NCBI GenBank assembly: GCA_004794785.1
Contig: SJOL01009404.1
Location: 291,202-355,201 of the forward strand
Direction: 5' to 3'
Length of the DNA stretch: 64,000 nt
From: Opisthorchis felineus
Taxonomy: Eukaryota > Platyhelminthes > Trematoda > Opisthorchiida > Opisthorchiidae
Part shown: piece after piece, positions 40,169 to 50,065 of the stretch
Numbering within the stretch: the stretch's first letter is position 1
Layout of the letters: every line of letters starts with the position of its first letter
Program-made: the position numbers and the translations under genes
The notes under the pieces: model-generated
Told to the model about the DNA's origin: nothing
Databases searched by the model: none
What the model saw: only the letters and a program-made list of their open reading frames with translations

Positions 40169-40820
40169 GTATGTTTGTTTTAATTTGCATAACCAGTCAA
40201 TTTATTAAACTGTGTTTAGTGAAATACTGCTGGTTTATTTTTTCGGTTTGAAAACTGAAGAGATGTTCACTGCACCCTCAACGTAGAAAAATATTGATTT
40301 TTCATTTGTTGCTTCATATGTTGTTTCATTTGTTCGTATCTTGGACAGTTTATAATTGGTTTCTTGTAGTCACAAAGTTGTTACATGCTTTTTTATTTTT
40401 CCGCTGCAGCCAGTAAAGCACTAATACTTTACCGACATTTACAAATTATTGGTATTAGAAACAACGATAAACCGACATTCGTTGTAACAGCAGCCCCGAT
40501 AATCGAAGTTTCGGTGGTTCCAATCGAATGATTTTCAGGTCAGCTACCGTCGAATCAACATTTCCTTCTTACCCGGTATCCGGCAACACCAGGATGGTAG
40601 TCCGCTGGCTCCACACACCTCCTGTGTTAATAATTTTTGTGCCAGGAAGCAAGGTTGCGCTACACTGCTTCGATCGGTAATACAGTGAACTGACAAATTC
40701 GGTAAGCACGTGGGTACTCTGATGCCAATGAAACGGGGAATCACTGCGAGGAACTAAAAGCACAGAAGAAAAGAGCAAACAGACATGCCATGGACCACCA
40801 GCTGTCTGAGCTATTGCTGA

Positions 40821-41432
40821 TTCATCATCACCATCATCGACAACATGACATCAGTGTTCAACACCGATGCTTCACTGCCGTACAACCATGATTCATATGA
40901 ATGTTTCATTGTGAAGAGAAGAATAAAGGTGGACGTGGAAAGGACTTGGTGCTAACTTACTACAATCACTCCGAGGTACCTACACCTCCAGATACTCATC
41001 CAGGCAATCTGGATAGAAAATGACAACAAGAACGCCACTGACCTCGGTGGACAACCATATTTTGTAGCGTCTCCAACTAGGCACAGTGGGGATCACGTGG
41101 TCCCCATCCTGGAAAGCAAGTAGCACCAACAGCACCCAAACATTTCGTAATCTCGTTCATACCCCTCTGCTAGGTCAAGGGTTGGCCACCTCTCTGATTG
41201 TGTCACTCTGAATTGGGCAGGGGAAACAGCACACTCTTCGGCAAGCGATGCTTAGGCATGCGCAACACAAGTCTCAACCAACGCACCATCTAGTGCTGGA
41301 CAAATTCTTCAATGGAAGTGCCCTTTGCACAACCGAAAACTCCCTTCCTAATTGCCTCGTTACAGATTCGCCGACACTAACCCACACGAGCTATGGTTCT
41401 GAGACAACGCTTATTGAACACCTGAAGACGTC
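40821..41432 (-). mobile_element. Older antisense LINE remnant, 3' part
   Basis: Read on the minus strand, one frame from about 41430 downward gives RLQVFNKRCLRTIARV, then GTSIEEFVQH, LRMPKHRLPKSVLFPLP, QRGMNEITKCLGAVGATCFP and GWGPRDPHCA, with a few stop codons in between. This is the C-terminal end of a LINE reverse-transcriptase ORF. After it, LETLQNMVVHRGQWRSCC and a 3' UTR lead to a GATGATGG-type tail at 40821-40840. The upstream continuation is found at 45489, on the far side of the inserted LINE. The plus-strand open frame at 41248-41595 is its shadow. Confidence 0.85.
41421..41432. repeat. Target site duplication, left copy
   Basis: CCTGAAGACGTC, twelve bases, matches CCTAAAGACGTC at 45489-45500 with one difference. 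It lies exactly where the antisense LINE reading frame breaks off and the sense LINE begins. Confidence 0.8.
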
Positions 41433-41843
41433 CCGACCCGGAGGTGGCAGCTTGACGTGGTGGTCGGGCTTCTGCGCTGCAATGATCCTGCTCGGTTATA
41501 CTGGCTGGAACTCAGTTCCCAAAGGTTCAACCATGCCAGCAAGGTCAACGTGGAGAAACCCGACGAAGAAGAGCGAGTCCCCGTGCTGCAAGTAATCGGG
41601 TGGTCTGGAGATAAAGTCGTACTGCCCTCTGCGATAGGAGTGTGAAGACAGTAGAGCGTTTCCCCAGGTGAACAGCATGTCCATATTTATGGAAGCGGCG
41701 ATGCCGCACACTCCGATCGCCCAACGGTTGACCGTGACCGCCGACGCATTATTCAATGCTGTCGAAATCCTTTTAAAACCAAAGGGTCCGGTGCTGCTCA
41801 AAAGGCACCTGCTGTGCGCAGTTGAACTAGGAGTGAGAGAGTA

Positions 41844-42332
41844 ATGCCCTACTCCCTGGGCCCTCGGGGCAGGCCGGCCCCCTACAGCCAAGTGGATCAG
41901 ACTACTGAGTCACTGGCTCCGGGAAGGGTCCCCAAAATCCCTAAAAAACGCTGTCTCGCGATTCAGACTTTTGAGTCAGAGGCTAGGGGCAGGGTCCCCG
42001 AACAAAACCCTACATCCTCCCACTGCCTCGTGGGTGAGACTTTTGAGTCAGAGGCTAGGGGCAGGGTCCCCGAACAAAACCCTACATCCTCCCACTGCCT
42101 TATGGATCAGATTTTTGGGTCAAAGACTCAAGGTGCGGTACCTCATCTAAACCCACTTCTTCGGCCTAGGCAACCGGGAAGAATCATTCGCCCTTGCAGC
42201 TATTCGCTCACCGGCGTTCTCCCACACTCCCTCCCCACCCATCGTACAATGCAGTGCAATCAACCCATCTGCCAATCCCCTAGACACTATTCTGTGTCTA
42301 AACCTTCGCCAAGAAAAAATAAACCAAAATAA
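41844..42332 (+). pseudogene. LINE 5' open frame (ORF1-like) with internal repeats
   Basis: 162 codons, open from ATG at 41844 to a TAA. The product is Pro/Ser/Arg-rich and basic at the end. Its middle consists of tandem units containing TFESEARGRVPEQNPTSSHC. No zinc knuckle or coiled coil is seen. It could be a true ORF1 protein of the element or merely an open 5' UTR; the repeats favour the latter slightly. Confidence 0.5.
41899..42150. repeat. Tandem repeat, unit 66-72 bp, about four copies
   Basis: Units begin AGACTACTGAGTCA (41899), AGACTTTTGAGTCA (41965), AGACTTTTGAGTCA (42037) and AGATTTTTGGGTCA (42109). The two middle copies are nearly identical over about 60 bp, while the outer ones are diverged. 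Since 72 and 66 are multiples of three, the frame of the overlapping open reading frame is kept. Confidence 0.88.
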
Positions 42333-42351
42333 TAACTTACCAACCTCAAAA

Positions 42352-43150
42352 GATGCGATCCACGTCGCAGCCTTTAATGTCAGTAGTCTATGTCGAATTG
42401 GGCAACAGGCATCCCTTGCTGAAACATTGCTTTTCCTCTCTGTCGATGCATGTTGTGTCTCCGAAACACGCACAAAGACCCCACTTCGGTCTTCCTCCTC
42501 AAGCCGCTTAGGACGAACCCAGATTTTCCACATTTCACTCTTCGGGTATCCGGTGATCCTGACGCAACGGCTCGTGGTATCTACGGTGTGGGAGTTGCAC
42601 TCAGCCTCAAGGCTGAAAAAGCCTTCCTGGACTGGATTCCAGTCGACTTTCCGCTGTACGGTTGTCCGGTTCAATTAAGATTAACGCAGGTCGATACAGT
42701 AAAAGGTGTTTATTTGTTATACCACCATACGCCCCAACAGACTGCAGTTATGAGACTGGGAACGACGAGTTCTATCAAGATACGTCACGATTACTTCGGT
42801 CGGCAAGAAAGACGCATATAGTAATCCTGGAAGGTGATATGAATGCCCAAGTTAAACGACTAAGTCCGGAAGAAGCACAGTTGGGTGGTAGATTAGGCGT
42901 CGATGCTTGGCGTACGGATAATGGGGAGTGGCTTCTTCAGTTGTGTGCAGATTATCGTCTGTTCCTAGTCAGTACGAACTTCCAACACAAACACTCACAC
43001 CCAGTTACTTTGAGGCCACCTACCACAAGACCGTCGTGGACTCAGTTGGACCATGTGACTGTCACTTACCGATGGAGAGACTCAGTTAAGGATTGTCGTT
43101 CCTTCTGGGGGTACGCAACTTGACTCTGATCACGCCATAGTGCGGACCCG
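42352..43150 (+). pseudogene. LINE endonuclease domain, broken
   Basis: Endonuclease/exonuclease/phosphatase-type motifs occur in order: VAAFNVSSLCRIGQQASLAE, then CVSETRT, then HIVILEGDMNAQV (the GD.N. catalytic box), LDHVTVTYRWRDSVKDCRSF and finally LDSDHAIVRTRL (the SDH box). They are spread over three frames, with shifts near 42480, 42660 and 43105. The order and spacing fit a LINE apurinic-like endonuclease that nicks target DNA. The pieces cannot be translated as one protein. Confidence 0.82.
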
Positions 43151-43989
43151 CTTAGCGCTTCGCTTTCCGCCAGCACTACGCGTGCCGGAAGAGAGCAGCT
43201 CCGTTCACCAACTTCGACAAGTTTCAGTAGCTGAAGAGTATCGAGCTGATCTGGCTAGAAAGCTACTGGAAAGGCACACTCGTGTGGATGACGAACGCTT
43301 GGAGATTGAATGGAGGCGAGTTAAACAAGCAATGCTCTCAGCTTTCAGAACTGTCTGTCCAGCCCATCTGACTCGACTAAATGAACACTGCATACCTTCA
43401 AGATCAGCAGATCTTACAGCTGCCAGAATGGCCATACCTGCAACTAGCGACTATGATGGCGCACGCAGATCCCTCAAACACCGGATAATCAGGAGCTTGC
43501 AGAATGGCAAAGAACGCTAGTGGATTGCGAAGGCCCAGGAGATGGAGGCTTTCAATGCAGGCAACAGCCGCGTCCTGTTTCAACTGATTCGATCAACCGG
43601 TCAAAAGAAGACAGATGTCAGTTAAACAATATGCGAAAAACACGGAACGGCAACTCAGTTCCTCAATCATCATCTTGGGCGATTAACTGAACACTTTAAA
43701 GAACAGTTCAGCTGGTCTCCTTCAACACAACCGCTGGAAATCCGAGCGGGCCCGAATGGGACATTGACACGAACCCACCATCAGCAGCCGAAATATGGCG
43801 TAAATTTTAATCCAGAAGCGCGACAAGGCACCTATCCCGGATGGTCTGCAACCAGCATTCTTCAAAGAGGGTGGCGACGTCCTGGTGAACAGCTAGACAA
43901 CCACACTGCCGATTTGGAACGAAAACAGAATACCAGTCGAATGGAGTTCCTCGACCGTCATCCCAGTTTCCAAAAAGGGAGCAAGAACG

Positions 43990-45270
43990 TCATGTGAAAA
44001 CCACCGTGGTATCACCCTGGAATCCGTCGCATCTAATGCTTTCGCATTATTTTGCGCAGGTTGATGGATTATCGGAAGAGACAGATTCGTGAGAATCAAG
44101 CTGGGTTTCGCCCTGGTCAAGGATGCATCGACCATATCTTTACCTTGAGACAAATTCTTGAACAGCGTCACTCCTTCAACCGTCCCACGTAGGTCGTTTT
44201 TCTTGATTTGAAAGCTGCTTTTGATTATGTCGATCGTCAGAAAGTTTGGCAGTGTCTGGCGATCAAAGCTGTCCCTCCCAAATTTCTATTCCTTATGAGG
44301 GCACTGTGTGCGAACTCTTGTGGGCGCGTACGAGTATACGGGAAGTTCTCGCCTGAGTTCACCACGTCCAGTGGTGTAAGACAAGGCTGTCCTCTCTCAC
44401 CTTTCCTCCTCAACTTTGTTATTGATATGCTGCTTGAAATTTCTCTGCCGGCCTCTGAAACCTCGGGAGTCGAAATGCTCCCGGGACGTCCGCTCACAGA
44501 CATTGAGCATGCAGACGATATTGCTCTCCTTGGTTCAGATCCTTCCCAAATGCAGACGATTTTAAATAACCTAAATAACTCTACCGCACGGTTTGGCATG
44601 CGCTCCACCCTCCAAGGTGTGAAGTGCTGCTACAAGACTGGGTGAGATCACACCCACACCTCGTGCTTGTAGGCGAGCCAATCAACGTGGTAGATAAATT
44701 TGTTCGCCTGGGCAGCTGTATAAGTTCCGGTGGACTGGCTGGAGACGAGATTACTTTTCTAATCGGGATGGCAGGGGCAACTTTTGCCAACTTCCGACAC
44801 CTATGGCGCTGATGTGACGTCAGTTTGTCTGTCAAGGGCAGATTTTACACTGCGGTGGTGTGACCCATACTGCTTGATGGATGAAAGACAGGACCCCTAA
44901 GTTCAGAGGACATATGGAAAATGTCAGTATTTGACCATCGGTGTCTCCAAAGCATTGGTCAGGTCTGGTGGGAACATCGGATTAGTAATGTTAGGGTACG
45001 CCAGATGGTCTTAAGAAGAATGAACTCTCCCGCGATAGATGAATTACTCACACTTCATAGGTTACATTGGTTAGGACATGTACTCCACATGCCAGAAGAC
45101 AGGCTGCCTCATGGAGCTCTTTTTTCCCAGCCCTGTGCTGAGCGGAGCGACCGAGAGGTGGACAGTGTATGATCTGGCAGCGAATTACGAGAACAATAAC
45201 CAGTCGATTCGGCAACTGCCGCCTCCCTGGATGGGGACTGAAATCACCAATGGTTAATGACACTGGCAGA
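43990..45270 (+). pseudogene. LINE reverse transcriptase and C-terminal region, broken
   Basis: Motifs in order: NQAGFRPGQGCIDHIFTLRQ, a stop, VVFLDLKAAFDYVDR (motif A), SSGVRQGCPLSPFLLNFVID (motif B), IEHADDIALLGSD (motif C), then KFVRLGSCISSGG, DHRCLQSIGQVWW, LHWLGHVLHMP and CRLPGWG. In motif C the usual Tyr or Phe before ADD is His, which would impair catalysis. Stops and frameshifts occur at about 44190, 44643, 44810 and 45170. The minus-strand open frames over it are shadows. Confidence 0.85.
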
Positions 45271-45488
45271 AGTGGTCCAATCGCGCAGTCAGTGGCGCTC
45301 GTGCATCAAAGCTATCGCCTTCAATGCGTAGCTAACCAATTTCCGAACAAACTGAACATGCCTTCGCCTCCAAGGCTTGGTTGTATGTCCCACACTTCCT
45401 TTTTCCGGTGATGGAAACTGTAGCAGCTGGAACCAATGTGCCTATTGTACACGGTTTATAGCCGATAAATTGAATTGAACTGAATGGA

Positions 45489-45500
45489 CCTAAAGACGTC
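45489..45500. repeat. Target site duplication, right copy
   Basis: CCTAAAGACGTC directly follows the 3' end of the sense LINE and starts the resumed antisense LINE. It differs from the left copy by a single base. Confidence 0.8.
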
Positions 45501-45685
45501 TCAGTTCCGCCTCTCGAACAGGCCAAGTCTCACAGTCATACAACAAAACAGCTAACACTGTAGCCCGATACACACCTCCCTTGAGATTCAGGGATACATC
45601 ACTTTGACGCCGTAGGTGCCTCAAATTAACAAGCGCGACCCGGACCTTGCAGATTCGTGCATCCTTGCAGATTGGTGTACAACCA
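45489..45685 (-). mobile_element. Older antisense LINE remnant, upstream part (5'-truncated)
   Basis: On the minus strand one frame reads KVRVALVNLRHLRRQSD, then VSLNLKGGVYRATVLAVLLY and DCETWPVREAELRRL. This is the region just before the piece at 41432-40821 in elements of this kind. Beyond about 45685 no LINE similarity is seen, so the copy is 5'-truncated. Total LINE sequence in this copy is about 0.8 kb. Confidence 0.82.
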
Positions 45686-46403
45686 TGAAACCTACGTCTA
45701 TTGCTGATTACCTTTCACTGACTATGCCCGTCTCACCACAGTCACTTGAGACTGGTACTGGCCACTCCTTACGGGTGGCTGCTTCCCCAAATTTCATCTG
45801 AGTCAACATAATTCCATCAGAAGTTAACTGTTTAGGTTTCGTTTGCTTCTGCGAAGCTACGTCAGTCCACCTATGTGAAGAAACCAACAATGCTTTGATT
45901 CATTGAAATGTCTTGAAATAAGGCAGAACATGGAGCTCAAAATGGGTGGCTCATGCCAAGGGCTCACTACCGTTAATGTAACAGTTGCAACAGAATACAC
46001 TACATCGGTTGTGGGGCCAAATCATGTACAAACCACCGTAAGAAGATGCCAAACTTTCAGAGTGATTCTTCCATCCCTAGTACTTCAGAAACTGATTGGC
46101 GTTTTTTCGAACAAACTAGCCAAATGTTTTACCCAGGTTCCGTAAAAATATTCGCGTTTAATGTTGTAGATCAATGGAAACTAGTTTTTCTTTTCCACCT
46201 CGTTTCGTGCGTCTGAACTTTGATGATGCGTTTTGGAATGGATTTTCCATTTGTTGAACTCCTTATAATAGCACTCTCGTTTACCAACGTTCTTCCTCAA
46301 AATGGACAGTGCCAAAGGTGATGTACACCAGCTTATTCCGCACCATATACCGCAGAATTCATTTAGAAAGTCTTATTCGAATTTGATGCCCTCCTGATTC
46401 CAG

Positions 46404-46580
46404 GCCCGATGTGAAATCCACCGTCTTCACCAAGATCTTTACGCTCTTCAGGAGAGTGGCGATCGTGCCAGTCAGACCAGCCAGTCAGCTCTGCGACGTG
46501 CTGAAGCAGAACGAGATCGTGCAGTAGCCGACCTAACACGTGTGACTACTGAAAGAGACGGACTGATATCAAAGTACAAA
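46404..46580 (+). CDS. CEP135: CEP135-like exon F
   Basis: The acceptor is CTCCTGATTCCAG and the donor AAA|GTGAGT; 177 nt, phase 0-0, 59 codons. It begins ARCEIHRLHQDLYALQE and contains SALRRAEAERDRAVADLTRV then TTERDGLISKYK. The second block aligns with the family motif (L/I)(L/M)(R/E)..E.ERD.A..DLRR(I/M)..E(R/K)(D/E)(S/A)LR. This is the expected continuation after exon E, so no exon seems to be missing in between despite the LINE-filled intron. Confidence 0.85.
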
Positions 46581-46855
46581 GTGAGTCAAAAAGACATCTG
46601 CATTTTACTCGTTGCTAGAGGATTGGTGCGTAATAAACACACGTGCTTTTTCCGTAACACAATTCGTTTTCCCGGCCCTTCACCATGCACTAAGCCTACC
46701 TTTTTCCAAGTGTTTAATACACGTTGTGCACAAAATTTTTGTCGGCACGGAAATCGCAAAGTCCTGGACATCCTGCACAGTATGCACCATCCCAAACGTG
46801 AGAGCGCAGATTACTGGTGGATCGCTCTCCACCTAACGCAATCTTTTGATTTCAG
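46581..46855 (+). other. Intron F-G (275 nt, phase 0)
   Basis: The shortest intron seen, with donor GTGAGT and acceptor TTGATTTCAG. It is open for long stretches in one frame (46542-46895 reads through as 117 codons), so retained-intron transcripts would not stop at once. No motif is present. Confidence 0.75.
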
Positions 46856-47056
46856 AAAATATGTGATAGTGCCGATGCCGACCATGACAGACTGACCAGC
46901 CAGCTTGACCAGCTAGAGCATAGTATGACCCAGATCGTGGCTGAGAAAGACGAAGTCGTTCGTCGTGCAACTGATTTACGCCAACGCTTGGAGGAACAAT
47001 ACGCTCGACAAAGGCAGCTTGAAAACAGTCTGGAAGAACGGCAGACACTATATAAG
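46856..47056 (+). CDS. CEP135: CEP135-like exon G, 201-nt coiled-coil repeat unit
   Basis: The acceptor is TTTTGATTTCAG and the donor AAG|GTGAGC; 201 nt, phase 0-0, 67 codons. The product starts KICDSADADHDRLTSQLDQL. Its middle reads QIVAEKDEVVRRATDLRQRL and the end is rich in Gln, Glu and Arg. It is almost certainly continuous coiled coil: no Pro or Gly occurs. It has the same length and phase as exons I and K and aligns without gaps to K (19 of 67 identical by my count). The preceding intron is only 275 nt. Confidence 0.82.
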
Positions 47057-49825
47057 GTGAGCGTGATGTGCGATATTCATTGTATTTTCCACATAGTATT
47101 GCGTTTTGGAAAACGTGAATTTCCTGTTACAGACAGATTTTACGTACAACCACTGTGCTTATCTGTATGAAGTATACGGGAGACAGAAGTTTTTTCGCAC
47201 AATTGTTTTGTTGTTGAGATGATCCACGGTGTACCGTTTTTCCGACTCCATTTGGGTTAGGTGAAAGCTAAGCCGGTTAAAGCGCCAATTTCCTACTTAT
47301 TGCCATGTTTTTCAGGCATGTTCGGTGTTTTGATGTAGGTCAGTGACTAGTATGGGTAAAATGGTGCCAAAAAAGTCGTTCTGACTTACTGTGACAAACA
47401 CCTCAGGATCATATGTTTAGACTTGGTTGTTTCTGACAAATATTGGGCAGTTTTTCAAGTTATAAAAAGTGCCAAGTCGAATAGCAGCTAACGTCTTGCT
47501 TGATAGCGTGTTCAAGTGTGTACCGTGGTAGCAAGCGGGTTTGTTTCGTGATATTTCAGTGGTTGGAAACGAATCTTTTTTATGTAAGACCGATTTGTTC
47601 CAAGCATTTGTATTCAATTCGCACCCCGATTTATCAGGTCGTATCTTTGAAATTCATCTGTCTAATATACATACGCAAAACCACCGGTCAGCAAATCTTC
47701 TTTTAGTTCAACTAAAAAAAATACAGTCACCATTTAAAACGTAAATCTCAACCTAATTAAGCCTTGTTCCAGCTTAAGTATTGACAGTGTGAATGGGATT
47801 CAAACTCACTGGTGTGATGCGTCGTCAGCTGAGTTGTTTTGAGTGCTGCTTCGCACCAGATACATTCAGCTGAACTCCCAGCCAAAATTTCAGAAGCCTG
47901 AAATTCTCAGACCAATGATTTGACCATCAGAACAAAGGAGACACGCGAACCACTGTCACTTGAATTTACTCATCCAATTTTTGCAAAATGATTTAACATA
48001 CACATGGCAATTCCATAGAAAAATCAAAACAATTTCATTTACCTGGGCAGTACAGAACAAATATCCTTGTGAATTATGTTACTCTAGACAAATTCACACC
48101 GAACGATTGATACTTTTAATAAAGTCTAACTCAGTATGGGGGGAGAAGGGTCCATTGTCACCCATAAAGATGGACAATACATACTCGGGTAGATTTGACC
48201 GCCGTCTCTGTCGTCCTTTATTCCAGATTTAGCCCAGAGTTCGGGAGTAAACCCCAGCTCTATCGACAGCGTTTACCAAAGTGTGTGAGGAATCACTTCC
48301 TTTGGGATATATCGAAATCTTTAGTTTTCGTCAATGCCAACGTATAAAATAATGCTTGATAGCGTGGTTTCGTGCTTTACCGGCATATAGTCAATTCACC
48401 GATGCTATCTGTGGGACGGAAATGCTAGACTATTCACGGCAAACTACTTAGGAAAGAATGGAGCCGATGACTGCTTCCAACAACGAACAGGAAAACCACG
48501 TTCACATCACTCTCGTTTCAACAGTCCTCTTCGTATCCTGACGCCATTATTCTGATGAGCACATCCTAAAGGGGGAAGGACTTTACTCCAGCTTTGGCCT
48601 TATGAGAGCTCATTAGCAGTGCATATTCTCGGCCGTGCCAGGGCTTGTAATCCGGACGTCTGACATTCGAAGCAGCTGTGTTACCACTACCCCACCAGCT
48701 CACTTTGTACGCATCTGAATTATCATGCCTCAACAGGCGAACATGTTCAAGTTTGAGCAGCGCGATTGGTTTCCGCGACGCCTTGAACGGGGACCCAGTA
48801 AGTGTTCCGGTTTTACTAATCGATGGACACGCCTTTCAAGACGTCCCAGAGATGTTGCGCCACGGACGCTTGACATCTGCTGGACAAATCTGAGTAGTTC
48901 TCGGTGCTTCTCCGCTCAAAGCCGCCTTCTTGAACAGGAACAGATTACGCAAATTTCACTCATTGAGCAAAACAACTTGGCGAACTTTTTTCACTGTGAA
49001 CAAGATTACGATAAAATGCAATCCACTGAACCGATTGCGAATGGCTTATTGTGATCTAGAACGTACAAAGTAACTCCTTTTCGCATTAAAACCGTAAAAA
49101 ATGTAATAAGATACTGATAATAGAGTCAACAGAGCAACCTTTAGTTTGTTGCTCAGTCTCCATTTTAAATCTTTTGGTTAGTGGGACGAGGTGACTACAC
49201 TCGAATATGCGAACACTTTTTCTTTACTGGTAATCTATTTCCTCAGGTAACCTGATCATTTTCAAAATGCTGGCCTCCGATCTAAGAGGAGGGCTCTAAT
49301 TTTCCGGTTTACTAGCTACATATGCCTGACTTCCCATGATGATCAAGGTAGCAGCATTTAAACTAATGCATAGCGATTCATAAACATTTGCCTCGTTCTG
49401 AAGTTTTTAATTCCTTTTGGAACTGACCACTCTTCTGTCAGAATAAGTGTACCCCTAGTCACTTTCCACTTTCAGTGACCACACGAGAAAAATTGTCATA
49501 AACTGTACAAGCGGGGGACACCCAGTAGTATCCAGAATTGTGAGACTCATTTCTTAATCTTTGATCCACGGCATTTGTCACTTTGCTGTTCAGTTTTACT
49601 CATGAATTGCTCATTGCTCAAAGCAAAACTTTACTGTTGAGAAAGTACATACAGCTATGAAGCCGTACATATTGAGGGACATATTACCGATATTTCGGGG
49701 AATTTTAATGCACCAAATAACTATGAATGCCGTAAAACACCATTTACCGAAGTTGATTTATGATTATCTTTGACTGCAGCTAACCTTAAATGTCATTAGT
49801 CGTTCTTGTTAATTTCCGCTGACAG
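47057..49825 (+). other. Intron G-H (2769 nt, phase 0)
   Basis: The donor is GTGAGC and the acceptor GCTGACAG. It contains a minus-strand tRNA-like remnant at 48633-48702. A second spot near 47790-47830 has a B-box-like GTTTGAATCCC on the minus strand but a poor A box. The GC-richer open stretch at 48678-49054 next to the tRNA-like sequence may belong to the same repeat. Confidence 0.6.
48633..48702 (-). repeat. tRNA-like sequence, degenerate (SINE head or tRNA pseudogene)
   Basis: On the minus strand: GAGCTGGTGGGGTAGTGGTA then ACACAGCTGCTTCGAATGTC and AGACGTCCGG, followed by TTACAAG in the T loop and CCCTGG. The A-box region is well kept (GGGGTAGTGGTAACAC) and a T stem CC.GG/CC.GG can be drawn, but the T loop has lost the TTCGA consensus. 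This argues against a functional tRNA. Confidence 0.5.
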
Positions 49826-50065
49826 AAATCAGCAGAGGAAACCTCCATGCTCCGAATAGAAATTCAAGAACAACGGCGTAAATTGGAGGAAAAGACAAGG
49901 GACCACATCGAGCTGTCACAACAAGCACAACTTTTGGAAACTGAAGTTGAAAGGATGGGGCAGCGAAATGATGAATGTGAAACCAGACTGAATCGTTCAC
50001 AAGAGGAAAATGTACAGCTTAAATCTCAGGTGGACCAGTTGCAAGACGAGATAAAGCGAATGCAG
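49826..50065 (+). CDS. CEP135: CEP135-like exon H, coiled coil
   Basis: The acceptor is TTTCCGCTGACAG and the donor CAG|GTTAGT; 240 nt, phase 0-0, 80 codons. The product begins KSAEETSMLRIEIQEQRRKL, passes through LSQQAQLLETEVERMGQRND and ends VQLKSQVDQLQDEIKRMQ. Heptad Leu/Ile/Met spacing is clear, and one Gly (in MGQR) is the only likely kink. An in-frame ATG at 49847 sits seven codons inside the exon, but the open frame runs back to the acceptor, so it is read as internal. Without the exon the frame would be kept. Confidence 0.82.

Larger units (their letters stand above)
41433..45488 (+). mobile_element. RTE-like LINE, nearly full length, dead, inserted in an older LINE
   Basis: About 4.06 kb. 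In order: a 5' region (41433-41843), an ORF1-like open frame with 72-bp tandem repeats (41844-42332), an apurinic-type endonuclease domain (42352-43150), a linker with two stops, a reverse transcriptase (about 43990-44640), a C-terminal region with the HWLGHVLHMP block, and a short 3' end finishing in TTGAATTGAACTGAATGG. Frameshifts and stops make it non-coding. It is flanked by a 12-bp target site duplication. The clade (RTE-like versus another EN-RT LINE group) is inferred from domain style only. Confidence 0.82.
40169..46403 (+). other. Intron E-F (6235 nt, phase 0) carrying nested LINEs
   Basis: The donor is GTATGT and the acceptor ATTCCAG. About 4.9 kb of it is retrotransposon: an antisense LINE remnant (40821-41432 and 45489-45685) split by a sense LINE (41433-45488). 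Flanks at 40169-40820 and 45686-46403 show nothing recognisable. Without the insertions the intron would be about 1.4 kb. Confidence 0.8.

Noticed and set aside
41248..41595. 115-codon + strand open frame
   Set aside because: It is the shadow of the antisense LINE reverse-transcriptase ORF and the 5' end of the sense LINE.
42147..42674. 175-codon minus-strand open frame, longest in the window
   Set aside because: It runs antisense to the endonuclease region of the sense LINE, whose motifs are on the + strand.
46542..46895. 117-codon open frame, + strand
   Set aside because: It is out of the gene's frame or reads through the short intron F-G; the spliced model with conserved motifs explains the region better.
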